Assembly: GCA_916700875.1 (NCBI GenBank)
Contig: CAKAKS010000066.1
Location: forward strand, 15,372,361-15,436,360
Length of the DNA stretch: 64,000 nt
Reading direction: 5' to 3'
From: Sebastes aleutianus
Taxonomy: Eukaryota; Chordata; Actinopteri; Perciformes; Sebastidae
The position numbers were made by a program, and so were the translations under genes. Below, piece by piece: positions 1-10,504 of this stretch. Each line of letters begins with the position of its first letter. The first letter of the stretch is position 1. The notes below the pieces were generated by a model. The model did no database searches, was not told the DNA's origin, and was given only the letters and a program-made list of their open reading frames with translations.

Positions 1-55
1 TACTCTACAGCTAAACAGAAGGAGAGAAGAGAAGGCTTGCTAAATGTATTTTAGT
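1..55 (+). repeat. Copy of a dispersed repeat in ubl4a intron 1
   Basis: The first ~55 bases match 4661-4715 closely, sharing tactctacagctaaaca and gagaaggcttgctaaatgta. The same family therefore sits in ubl4a intron 1 and in the putative first intron of the neighbouring dynamin-like gene. The element type is not recognised. Confidence 0.7.
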
Positions 56-87
56 GTGACTACATCATCATACTGTTGATCTTCCAG

Positions 88-1753
88 GTGACTGAAGACG
101 AAAAGGTCTCCACAGTGAAGGAACTTGTGTCAGAACGTCTCAACATACCAGCAAACCAGCAGCGGTTGCTCTATAAAGGGAAAGCGCTCGCAGGTAAATT
201 TGCCAAAAGTCAAATGTAACCACTTCATAACCTTTGTGCAGAACTGTAATTGCTTGATTCACCAATCTGTTTTGCACATGAATCAAATGTCCTTTTGATG
301 ATTGCATACTATATTGCTTTCCTCAGATGAACACAGACTGAGTGATTACTCCATTGGGCCAGAGGCTAAATTGAATCTGGTTATCCGTCCAGTGGGGGAG
401 AGGACTGGAGGGTCAGGGACGGCTGCCAGCAGCAGCAGCAGCACACAGGGAAGAGTGTGGCAGACTGTGTCCACTATCCTTGCTAGACACTTTAGTCCAG
501 CAGATGCTGCAAAAGTCCATGAACAGCTTATTAAGGTATTTAATAATTGTGTTACAATGCATTGTAATCTAAGAACAGAGAAAGCAAATTTTACTAAACC
601 ATTTTGATGTGAATATTTACAGTTTCTAAATTGTTAAATCAAATGTTTTGATTTGTTGCTACCAGTGGAGGCTAGAGATACAAAACATTAAGAAGGGCAG
701 CATCAAATACAAATTTAAGGTCCTTTCCCCAACTATGTATATTTATGAACATGTGGGGATGGAGGCAAAAGATAATAAAGTTATATTTTCCGGCATGTTC
801 GTGTTGACAATGTATATATTTGACAGTGTTGTTCAATTGACATATTTTGCCTCTCATTCTGTTAGTATAAATGCTGCTTTTAAATTTAGGGACTGGATCC
901 AAAGTCAGGTCAAGTCTGCTCCAAATAAGGCCAAGAAATGCAGCCTTCTTTTGCCCAAATATGGAAGACACAACCAGTTTATCCTGTGAAGCCCTCTGTA
1001 TACTATCATCCATTGTGTGGTGGTCAGTTGTTTAACAGAGCATTCATTCAGGCATGCCTGGTCAACTCATGAAATTGTAATATGATCATATCATCAAGTA
1101 CTCTTCTATCGCAAGAATATATCACTCAAACTAGATCAATGTAAAAGCCATTGCAAGGTCTAAATAATGAAAGCCTCATAAGCACTGCGAGTACTTAATT
1201 TATATCAAGTAGTATTGATATGGGTTTCATTTAATTTTTTTCTTCTGCTTATTTAATGTCAAAAACTCCTAACTACATTCACTGTGAATACATTATTGTT
1301 TATGTTTGTGAAAACATATACCCTGTAAATGGAAGTTATAAGGATATATTAAAACCTCTCAAGTCGTTATCAACCAGATATTTTGAAATTTAGTCGTTTC
1401 ATGGCAACTCTCTCTGGTGATAAACTTGGAAATCATTGACCTATCAAGTTGATTAGGGCCTCCCGTTAATGCACCATTAGTTTGGTTTGGATTCAGGTCT
1501 GCATTACTGTAGACTGAACCTTCCTTCCTATCTCATGCTTCATTAAAAATAGTGCAATATCGCCTCATACACAACATGATTAAAATAGATTCCGTAGAAT
1601 ATTTTTAACTTGTCTCTCAATATTTTTGTTTTGTTTTTCTTCAAGGACTATGAACGTTCACTTCGACAACTTAGTCTCGACGACATTGAGCGCTTGGCGG
1701 GAAGACTGCTTCACCCCGACGGCGAGGGCATGGACACCTCATATATGGACTAA
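88..1753 (+). CDS. ubl4a: ubl4a, ubiquitin-like protein 4A (5' partial, exons 2-4)
   Basis: Three coding exons are visible: 88-193, 327-535 and 1646-1753 (stop TAA 1751-1753), all with AG/GT borders and matching phases. They encode about 140 residues. Human UBL4A has 157, so only the roughly 16 residues of exon 1 are missing to the left of the window. The N-terminal part is the ubiquitin fold (NQQRLLYKGKALADEHRLSDYS), the middle has an Ala/Ser-rich linker from a CAG-type run, and the C-terminal part is the BAG6-binding helical region (ARHFSPADAAKVHEQL, DYERSLRQLSLDDIERLAGR). In the known family UBL4A works with BAG6 and GET4 to hand tail-anchored membrane proteins from ribosome to GET3 in the cytosol. 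The tail after LLHP is short and unlike the mammalian one. The next gene is on the same strand 3.1 kb away. Confidence 0.93.
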
Positions 1754-2277
1754 AAATGCCCCGCTGGAAGTTGCTTACTGTGATTGTGTTTTGCGAGGTG
1801 CTCAGTGCTTGGAGGTGCATACAGTGTTCAGAGTGTGAGACATGGAAAACACAGTATCAGTTTTCATGCAGAGAGCCCCGGCTGTGTGCCTAGTCATTGG
1901 CTGAATCAACACAGATAACACTGACTGTCGATTATCTCTCAGCAATAGGGCTTTCTTATCCATGACCAAAGGCCTTGGATAAGAAAACTTTGCATCAGTC
2001 ACTGTCATTGATGACGCAGCAATGGCACAAGACCTGATCCCATAATATTAGAATACAAAGGAATCCATTTATGCTGTTGGTTTCGCATGATCTCTGGCTG
2101 CTACAACTCCCAGTGGACACTAGCTTCTACTGGAGGGTATTTTGTTAGTAATATCTGTGTTGGATTATGACTGGGTGTTTTCTGTCAACCACCCATGAGA
2201 AGGTAACACATGTTTTATTCCGTAACTAACTGATGTTCATTGTATGATTTGTAAATATGTTTATATATAATACATAC

Positions 2278-2283
2278 ATTAAA
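2278..2283 (+). promoter_or_regulatory. ubl4a: Possible ubl4a poly(A) signal (ATTAAA)
   Basis: ATTAAA lies about 525 bp after the ubl4a stop, in an AT-rich stretch that runs into an A-rich tract at 2292. Nothing coding is visible from 1754 to here, so this stretch is best read as 3' UTR. The signal is common by chance, so the call is tentative. Confidence 0.35.
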
Positions 2284-2335
2284 CCACAGGAAGAAAAAAA
2301 AGACAAGTGTTAATGTTTACTGTTTTGTTGTATGC

Positions 2336-2377
2336 TTAGATAGATAGATAGATAGCTAGATAGAGGGATAGATAGAT
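2336..2377 (+). repeat. (TAGA)n microsatellite
   Basis: About ten imperfect TAGA units. It is followed at 2379-2640 by AT-rich DNA with recurring words such as gaatatagtgcag, which looks like the end of an unidentified transposon. Confidence 0.85.
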
Positions 2378-2729
2378 TCAAGCAGCACAGTTCCATAGTG
2401 CAAAACATGTTAGTAAAAAGGCAATAAAAAAGTTAGTAGTGCAAAATACAAAGTACAAAAAAATATACCATGTATAAAAATACAAGGAGATGAAGAACAC
2501 TGTTAAAACTGAATATAGTGCAGGGTAACAGCTGTGATACACGACAATTAAAAAAGTGAATATAGTGCAGAACAGACTGTTAAAAATGAGTATAGTCCAT
2601 ATATTAAATGTGTAAAAATAATACATTGAATGTTGACTGGGAAGGCTTTTTTAAAGCTGTTTTCTAAGCATAAAAAGCAGAAGTGGTTGAAAATATAAAA
2701 GGGATGTTGAGTATACAGGGATTTTTATA

Positions 2730-2978
2730 AGGCGGGACTAAAATACGTCATCTATGTGTCGACCAATCAGGTGACAGTGACGCGCATTAATCATATTTTC
2801 TGACCAATCAGATTGAAGGAGAGTAATGCTAGTATGTGGTAAACTGACGGTTATATCTATTGCTGCTTATTTTTGGATAATAATTGGGTTAAAATGCGAT
2901 GTTTCTCGCCGTTTTTCTTCGAATAATGAAGGACAGACACGTTGGATGAAGGGGGGGATATAATTTAATTGGATAACG
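2730..2978 (+). promoter_or_regulatory. Candidate promoter and 5' UTR exon of the dnm1l-like gene
   Basis: Two GACCAATCAG boxes (about 2762 and 2801, 39 bp apart) flank a TGACGCG word, and a TACGTCAT CRE-like word lies just upstream. This is the arrangement of a TATA-less NF-Y promoter. A good donor (ACG/GTAAGG) falls at 2978/2979, and an acceptor with a pyrimidine tract at 4871 opens the exon that carries the start codon. It follows that transcription probably starts near 2.85 kb and a 1.9-kb intron separates UTR and ATG. The CCAAT boxes are seen; the promoter role is inferred. Confidence 0.4.
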
Positions 2979-3410
2979 GTAAGGTCATAATGGAGCATCA
3001 GTTGTTCCAGTGGATAATCTAGTGTTAGCACAAAGCTAGCACATCTCTATCACTTCCTGCATTTACTGTATCATTTAGCTTTAGCCAGCTAACATGAACT
3101 AGCCTGTGTTGCTACATGATTAGTTGCTATGTAGGTCAATGTCGTTATAGAGGATTAAATAGACAGTTTTCATCTTGAAATTAAGTTTAGTGTGTAAACT
3201 GGGAGGATTCAGCACAGTGTTGATGTATGTGATGCTTTGGGCGTTAACGTTACACCCCTCTCTCATCAGGACCACTCTTCTCTTTTGGCAAACCAAGACA
3301 GACTTCCCTAAGGAAATACATGAAGCTTATTTATTTTTGTCATTTGCAGTGGGTATTATTCAACACTGTTTTTGTTTTTCTTGCTCAGATATATATATAT
3401 ATATAATGCA

Positions 3411-3460
3411 GCCAACTTCATTCTCATTGGGCTTTTGGGGATTAGTATTTTCCTATGGGG
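3411..3460 (+). repeat. Left copy of a 48-bp duplicated segment
   Basis: The segment starting agccaacttcattctcattg and ending in attttccta recurs at 4720-4766. The two copies flank the tandem array between them, suggesting they are parts of one composite repeat. Confidence 0.7.
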
Positions 3461-3568
3461 CTCTACACCTTGCCACTAACGTCATAATCAGTATGCTGCT
3501 GTAATGCTCTGGGGTATTGTGTGTAGAACACTATCAGTGCCTAGTATAGGTAAAGCATTTGATGATTT

Positions 3569-4596
3569 GGGATAAATACTACCACTATAGGCCAGTGACT
3601 GTTTATTTTCTATAGGGATAATGTGCTAAAAATGCCATTTACCAATGTAGAGGTGCTATTTGTTACTTGTGCATGTGAATTTCTTATTAATCAGTAATTT
3701 GATGATGTGAGTATCAAATGGAGAAGTATTTCACATACTGGACTGAATGTATTCAGCAGAAGAGAAGTGAATCTAAGAAGTCCTATTCTCTCTAACTTAA
3801 TCAGTGATTTGATCTGAAAGCACAAAAGTACCTGCCCAGACTCTAACATGCCTGTTATCGACTATGTCTGCAATGCATATGGGATAAATACTACCACTAT
3901 AGGCCAGTGACTGTTTAATTCCTATAGGGATAATGTGCTAAAAATGCCATTTACCAAGGTAGAGGTGCTATTTGTTACTTGTGCATGTGAATTTCTTATT
4001 AATCAGTAATTTGATGATGTGTGTATCAAATTGGGAAGTATTTCACATACTACACTGAAGAGAAGTGAATCTAAGAAGTCCTATTCTTTCTAACTTCATC
4101 AGTGATTTTATCTGAAAGCACAAAAGACAAGTTATCGACTATGTCTGCAATGCATATGGGATAAATACTACCACTATAGGTCAGCGACTGTTTATTTCCT
4201 ATAGAGATAATGTGCTAAAAATGACATTTACCAAGGTAGAGGTGCTATTTGTTACTTGTGCATGTGAATTTCTTATTAATCAGTAATTTGATGATGTGTG
4301 TATCAAATGGAGAAGTATTGCACATGCTGGACTGAATGTATTCAGCAGAAGAGAAGTGAATCTAAAAAGTCCTATTCTTTCTAACGTCATCAGTGATTTG
4401 ATCTGAAAGCACAAAAGTACCTGCCCACACTCTAACATGCCTGTTATCGACTATGTCTGCCAATGCTTATGGGATAAATACTACCACTATAGGTCAGCGA
4501 CTGTTTATTTCCTATAGAGATAATGTGCTAAAAATGCCATTTACCAAGGTAGAGGTGCCATTTGTTACTTGTGCATGTGAATTTCTTATTAATAGT
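3569..4596 (+). repeat. Tandem array, ~310-bp unit, about 3.4 copies
   Basis: Units beginning gggataaatactaccactat start at 3569, 3881, 4158 and 4471, giving spacings of 312, 277 and 313 bp. The second unit is short because of two internal deletions. Each contains gataatgtgctaaaaatg and ttcttattaatcagtaattt, and the last copy breaks off near 4596. The array lies inside the probable first intron of the dnm1l-like gene. The short open frames in it follow the repeat and are not genes. Confidence 0.9.
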
Positions 4597-4660
4597 TGGT
4601 TTTATGTAAAGTTGATGCAAAGTAAGAATTTCGGGTTGGCTACACTTCTGAAATTTAAGT

Positions 4661-4768
4661 ACTCTACAGCTAAACAAAGGGAGAAAAGAGAAGGCTTGCT
4701 AAATGTACTTTTTAGTTTTCAGCCAACTTCATTCTCATTGGGCTTTTGGGGATTAGCATTTTCCTAGC
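4661..4768 (+). repeat. Dispersed repeat copy flanking the tandem array
   Basis: 4661-4715 matches the very start of the window, and 4720-4766 matches 3411-3458. Both lie just upstream of the first coding exon of the dnm1l-like gene and end before its branch/pyrimidine region. Confidence 0.7.
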
Positions 4769-4889
4769 TAGGTGTTGGCTCAGAGTTATTCTAGTTTCAG
4801 TCAGATTTAATGTCACATGAGCTACTCCTTTCTTTCTGTCTATTCATGTTTGTTCTCTTTTACCAATTTAGTAAGTGCACCGAGGAAGG

Positions 4890-4991
4890 ATGGAGACTCT
4901 GATTCCCACCATCAACCGTATGCAGGAGGTCTTCCTCACAGTGGGAGCAGAGGTCATACAGCTGCCTCAGATAGTCGTGGTTGGATCTCAG
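4890..4991 (+). CDS. dnm1l-like first coding exon
   Basis: It encodes 34 residues ending VVVGSQ, so the intron splits the P-loop between Q and S. The ATG at 4890 fits because the protein start aligns with the DRP1 start, METLIP against MEALIP. The acceptor at 4871 leaves only 18 nt of leader in this exon. Confidence 0.92.
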
Positions 4992-7900
4992 GTCAGTCAG
5001 GAAAAAAAACACAATGATAAGCTTAATTATAAACTTAACCATCTGTAACCCTTGCCAGGACTTCACTGTCGTTACTAAAACTTTAAGGTCTCTGATCTGA
5101 GTTTGAGGTTTTGATTTGATCATAAATTTGATATGCATTATTAATGTGTCTGCGGTGCACACTGATATAGAAGGACTGTATTAGTGCTGCTAGAAAAACA
5201 TGCTGAATTGCTCTCATTATGTGCCATAACAGAGCAGTGGAAAGAGTTCTGTGTTGGAGAGCCTGGTCGGACGGGATTTCTTGCCTCGGGGATCAGGAAT
5301 AGTCACAAGACGACCCCTCGTGTTGCAACTTGTTAACGTTGCCCCTCTGCAGGAGAGACTGAAGACTGAGAATGGTACCTTCACTTTTATCCGATTATTC
5401 ATATTAAAAACAACAGGGAAGTCGTTTTGATTGTCCTTGAAAACCCACAATCAACTTATGATATACTAAATATCAGCATATCATAGTAGGACAGCAGGTT
5501 TGTTATATCTGTTTTGGCATGTAGTCTGCTAGAAGTAGTTTGTGCGGTTAACACTCTGGCATGGCACTTTCACTCACTGTTTGAACTGCTACTTGTAGAG
5601 CCTCTCTTTGCTGACATGCATTCTTTCTTCCTCTTCTTCTTCACTACTCTTTCAGGACATGGGGTAAAACCAAATGCCCAAATCAGCTACCCAGGTCTCT
5701 GTCTATTTGGTCTGCGTGTACTTGTCTTTGTTTAGCCTCGTCATTTGTTTTGTGAACTCTCTAAATCATTGTGTTCGTTCTGATCTTCGTCTGTCAAGCA
5801 TGATATATCAGTCCATTTGTAATTTTCACTTCAGTTTGCATTATTTCTCCCCAAACCATACATTATTTGCAGACATCTCTGTAAAATTACTTGCACTCAC
5901 TCTAATATGTTTGTCCAGGTGTCAAAGCTGAAGAATGGGGTACATTCCTGCACTGCAAGAACCAGGTACATTTATATGCTTTCTGCCTTTGTCCTGTGTA
6001 ATGTGCTGGGTTTAGCTGATGCATCATTCTCACACCTTCTTGACAGATCTTCGCAGATTTTCAGGAAATTCGCCGGGAAATTGAAGCGGAGACCGAACGC
6101 AGTTCAGGTGACAACAAGGTGAAAGAAAGCATTGATGTTAAGTCAGTGATGCCTTAAATTTAGCTTTTTACACGGCATTCATGATTTTCTCTCCTTTTTT
6201 TCATATCCTCTAGGGAATCAGTCCTGAGCCCATATATTTGAAGATTTTCTCCCCCAAAGTCCTTAATCTCACCCTGGTCGATTTACCCGGCATTACTAAG
6301 GTAAACTCAGCCACTCGACAAGGATGTGGATTTTGTTTCATATGTGCAAACAAACATAATGACATTAGATAATGATATCATCATCATCATCATCATGTCT
6401 GCAATCATCACAGATTCACAGCAGCACCACATCTGTGCTGTGTGCTTACAGTAACGCTGCTGAATGCTCATTGTTGTTGCCTCAGGTTCCGGTTGGTGAC
6501 CAGCCAGAGGACATTGAGGCACAAGTACAAGAGATGATCCTGTCCTTCATTTCCAATCCAAACTCCCTCATCCTCACAGTGTCCCCTGCCAACTCTGACT
6601 TGGCCACCTCGGATGCTCTGAAATTGGCTCGTGAGGTTGATCCAGATGGTAGGACATTTTGTAAACGGGCGCCTCTTCTCCTCAGATTTCATTTAAATTT
6701 TCTTGCCTCTCCATCGGTGATTATTACGTAACACAGCCTCAAGTTGAAAAGCATTGTGAATTATTAAATGTGCAGGAACACTGTACTGTACTCAAGTCAT
6801 TTCAGGCTATTGGACCTGTCAGTCTTTACTGCTAAGAGCAATCTGACAGTTAACAGTTGCTTACAAAATTAATGTTGCAGTCACAGTGCACTCTGAATAA
6901 TAGATGGATGGATGATGAGATTCTGCCTGTAGTAATTGTCTGGGAGGTTGGCAGTATGGCCTTAAAGTGCCTGTTGTACACTGATAGTGTGCTAGTTAGG
7001 ATATGTGTATCTGGGTACAAATGCTCCCCTGTTGTCCTGAATCCTGTCCCATTAGAGACCTGTTTCCTTGTTTTCTTCTATGATGTCCTACTGCACACTT
7101 TCCTCTAGTCTTCCTCAATATAAATGATGAAAAAATAATTATTAGGACTGTTAACTGTCTTAAGAAATATAATCTAAGATGTGTGTATGTCTATCAGGTC
7201 GCCGGACACTGCTGGTGATCAGTAAGCTGGACCTGATGGATGCAGGGACTGATGCCCTGGAGGTCCTTCTGGGTCGAGTCATTCCAGTCAGACTTGGGAT
7301 TATCGGGGTTGTTAACAGGTTTGCAATAGTAAAAGATTTCTTTTAGTTTAGTTATGTAATGTTTTTAGATTCACAATACAGCAAAGTGGCAAGTTGTTCA
7401 TGCTCTTATTACCTTGATCATCTGATTACGCTCCCTCTCTCTCCCTAATCGGTGATCGTCCTAGGAGCCAGCATGACATCAACACCCAGAAGAACCTGGA
7501 GGACACGATGAGGGACGAGCATGCCTTCCTGCAGCGCCACTACCCCTCGCTCGCCTCCCGAGCCGGCTCACGCTATCTGGCCAAAACTCTCAGCAGGCTG
7601 CTCATGCACCACATCCGGGACTGCCTGCCAGAGCTCAAAACCCGAGTGACCGTGCTGAGCGCCCAGTACCAGGCGCGACTCAACGGCTACGGCCAGCCAG
7701 TAGAAGACCACAGCGCCACCCTGCTGCAGATTGTCACCAAGTTTGCCAGCGATTACTGCCACACCATCGAGGGAACGGCCAGATATATCCAGACCTCAGA
7801 GCTGTGAGTCTGATCTCTCTATAGTAGCGGGATCTTTATTTTGTTTCAATACTTTATTGAAAAAGAGCACAAAAAAATGTATACCAAACATGAACAAGAC

Positions 7901-8924
7901 ATTTTCAGCTTTATTGTTAATCAGATAATCAAACAGAATATTTTCAGTATATTCTGCATATTATTATTATTATTATATATATATGGTGCTACGTTGTCCT
8001 GGGTGTAATGTCTGTCTATTGACCCGATATATTATAATATATATATATATATATATTATAATATATCGGGTCAATAGACAGACATTACACCCAGGACAAC
8101 GTAGCACCATTAAAAGGTCATAGAGGGCTGCCTGCGAACAGGCAGCAGTGCATGCATACTGTATGTGTAGACTCCAAATGTATTATTACTGTGCAATTTT
8201 GCCAGCGGGCAACATGTTAATATAGTTAATTAACGGTTGCCAGTTGGAGTAGAATCTGTCCAAGGAGCCTCTCATAGTGAACTTCTGGAAAGATGAGACA
8301 TCACACAGCCAGGATTTAAATGAAGTAGCAGTATCTTTATTGGACAGCAAATGCTTTTTTTCTGATGATAGCAGCTTTTGTTTCATGTTTTAGTGAATTG
8401 TCTCTAATTTTCTCAGGTTGTCATCAAATTTCGTACTTTTGTTGCACGGCTCAGCATTTTACCTACATTGGTTCACAATGTCTATCATGAGGGTAATGTC
8501 CTTGAGGTAATGTAAATTGAAGTGGTATCAGCATCTTCTGTTGGCACCCTCGTCTCTACAGCTCTCTTGCCACAAGGCGATTAATTCATGCAAATAAGTA
8601 GGGAGCAAATATTGACCTTTTTTGGATGACTGCATTTCATTTTGGAGCGATTAACATTGCTGACACACAGCACTAAGAAACCCACCCTGAACCCATCTCT
8701 TCTACAGCTGTGGTGGTGCTCGGATCTGTTACATATTCCATGAGACCTTTGGGCGCACTTTGCAGTCCATCGACCCCCTGGGAGGATTGAGTGAGCTTGA
8801 TATCCTCACTGCCATCCGCAATGCTACGGTGAGCTTCTCCCGACTTCTGTTCGTGTAATTAGTTTAATCCAAATTCTAGTCAAGCTCTCTCGTTTGGGGG
8901 AATAGCAGGTAAATTGTAGAGCTG

Positions 8925-8956
<32 letters not shown>

Positions 8957-10504
8957 TTTGCCCTGCAGGGTCCGCGGCCAGCACTTTTTGTGCCCGAGGT
9001 GTCCTTTGAGTTGTTGGTGAAGCGGCAAATTAAGCGTCTGGAGGAGCCCAGTATGCGCTGTGTAGAGCTTGTTCATGAAGAGCTGCAGAGGATCATCCAG
9101 CACTGCTCCTCTTATAGCACACAGGTTAGCCAAAAGATGTTTTTTACACTTGATTGACTTCTGAAAACAGAGAAGCATTAATTATGACAACACCATGTTA
9201 AGAAAATCTTTTTGTCTTTGTCTTTGCAAGGAGCTTCTGCGATTCCCCAAACTGCACGATTCCATTGTGGAAGTAGTGACAGGATTACTGAGGAAGCGCT
9301 TGCCGATTACTAATGAAATGGTAATCCATAGCTTAGATAAGATGATCTTTCATACTGTAATAATTTAACAGCCAAGTCCTATTAACTGCCCGAGATTGAT
9401 TATGCTTTTTTCCCTTCAGGTGCACAATTTAGTATCAATAGAGCTCGCCTACATCAACACAAAACATCCAGACTTCATGGATGCAGCGCAGGTCTCTGCA
9501 TCTGTCAACAGTCAGCAGGTAGTTATTTGTCCCTTATGGCAGGTACTCTCATTTATCATTTATTCTGCTAGGGTAAACAGCAGAAGTCGAGTTCTGTAAA
9601 GCCTTAACCATTATGTTTCACAGCCAAACATTAGAGCCCCTTTCAGAGTTTGTAGTGGAATTCTAGGCTCAGCGAAAATTGCTTTGACCCTCTGACTTCA
9701 TCGGATTTCTTGCTGACAGGCGGAGGCCCTCGATGGAGGGAAGCGCTGGAAGAACGAGAAGGTTGCGGATGAGAGAATCCCGGCTGCAGGCTTTGGCAGT
9801 CCCAGCAAAGGCCAGGCCATTAACCTCCTTGACACAGTGAGTAGTGGGATTAGCAGTAGGACAAAACACTTAGGAGTGAATACATTGCACACTGTCAACA
9901 TTTTACTTTGCCTCTCTCTCTCTCTCTGCCAGGCGGTACCCGTATCCCGAAAGCTGAGTGCGAAGGAGCAGAGGGATTGTGAGATCATCCAGCGCCTCAT
10001 CAAGAGCTACTTCCTCATTGTCCGCAAAAGCATCCAGGACAGGTTCGACTGAAACAAGTCATGAGCACCTTCTTTTTTCTATTGTTGAGCACAGTTGTTG
10101 TTAGTGATGCTGATTTTGTATTTGTCTCGGGGCTGTGTGTGTCCACAGTGTGCCCAAGACAGTGATGCACTTCCTGGTGAACTTTGTGAAAGAGCATCTG
10201 CAGAGTGAGCTGGTGGGTCAGCTTTACAAACAGCAACTGCTGCAGGAGCTGCTCATTGAGTCGCAGGACACGGCACAGCAGCGGACCGAGGTTGCTCAAA
10301 TGCTTGAGGTAAAATTGGCCGATGCTTTTGTTCTCTGAATGAGATCTGAGCATGAAGGCCAGCAAGTCCTTTCTCTTTTTCTTTTATCTAGTACTTTGAA
10401 GCCAGTGATTCAATTGCCCTCTTTGTTTTTTTTCTTTTCTTTCTCAGGCGCTCCAAAAAGCGAATAACATCATCTCTGAGATCCGGGAGACCCATCTGTG
10501 GTAG
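4890..10504 (+). CDS. dnm1l-like: Dynamin-1-like (DRP1-type) GTPase, complete
   Basis: Exons: 4890-4991, 5233-5374, 5919-5965, 6047-6118, 6214-6300, 6486-6648, 7198-7318, 7465-7803, 8708-8828, 8969-9124, 9231-9320, 9420-9518, 9720-9836, 9933-10042, 10149-10308, 10448-10504. All are GT-AG and in phase, giving 660 residues. The protein opens METLIPTINRMQEVF and ends ISEIRETHLW, as in DRP1. Visible motifs: P-loop GSQSSGKS (about 32-39), GIVTRRP, DLPG (144-147), G4 SKLD (213-216; TKLD in human DRP1), stalk GPRPALFVPEVSFE, GED SVPKTVMHFLV. Known DRP1 assembles on mitochondria and peroxisomes to drive fission. The variable domain is only about 40 residues, much shorter than in human DNM1L, so this is probably a paralog and not the canonical gene. 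The CDK-type SP site (S540) and PKA-type RKLS site (S561) are kept. Confidence 0.93.
5233..5374 (+). CDS. dnm1l-like exon with P-loop and switch 1
   Basis: It begins SSGKSSVLESLVGRDF and carries GIVTRRPLVLQL, the region holding the switch-1 threonine in dynamins. It ends in phase 1 at 5374, where the optional A-insert exon would join. Confidence 0.92.
5656..5694 (+). CDS. Candidate alternative A-insert micro-exon (39 nt)
   Basis: The segment is bounded by ctttcag and gtctct, starts and ends in phase 1, is open, and adds exactly 13 codons (HGVKPNAQISYP plus split glycines). Human DNM1L has an alternative 13-residue insert in the GTPase domain at the same intron. Position, phase and length all agree, though the residues themselves differ from the mammalian insert. 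Inclusion is inferred; RNA evidence is absent. Confidence 0.55.
7465..7803 (+). CDS. dnm1l-like exon, end of GTPase domain, BSE and stalk start
   Basis: The largest exon (339 nt). It starts with SQHDINTQKNLEDTMRDEHA and includes LMHHIRDCLPELKTRV, the bundle-signalling element and first stalk helix typical of DRP1. GC content is clearly higher than in the flanking introns, as expected for coding sequence. Confidence 0.93.
7983..8110. repeat. Perfect 128-bp palindrome in a dnm1l-like intron
   Basis: Every base from 7983 to 8046 pairs with its mirror up to 8110. The outer arms hold atggtgctacgttgtcctgg and its complement, and the centre is (AT)n. It could be a foldback MITE or part of one; the flanks are AT-rich and no clear target duplication is visible. 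It lies in the 7804-8707 intron, which otherwise shows nothing coding. Confidence 0.95.
8925..8955 (+). repeat. (TG)n microsatellite
   Basis: About 15 TG units, ending 13 bp before the acceptor at 8968 of the next dnm1l-like exon. Confidence 0.95.
9720..9836 (+). CDS. dnm1l-like exon encoding the reduced variable domain
   Basis: Only 39 residues lie between the stalk exon ending VNSQQ (9518) and the GED exon starting AVPVSRKLS (9933). It includes GFGSPSKGQAINLLDT, matching the segment around human DRP1 Ser616 (SPQKGHAVNLLD). The 201-bp intron before it and the 96-bp intron after it show no further exon, so the mammalian B-insert exons appear absent from the gene, not just skipped. Confidence 0.9.

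Noticed and set aside
672..1013. 113-codon frames on both strands in ubl4a intron 3
   Set aside because: They overlap each other, lie within an intron, and show no family resemblance or coding-like composition.
4453..4767. 104-codon frame in the dnm1l-like first intron
   Set aside because: It runs through the tandem repeat and the dispersed repeat; other units are broken by stops.
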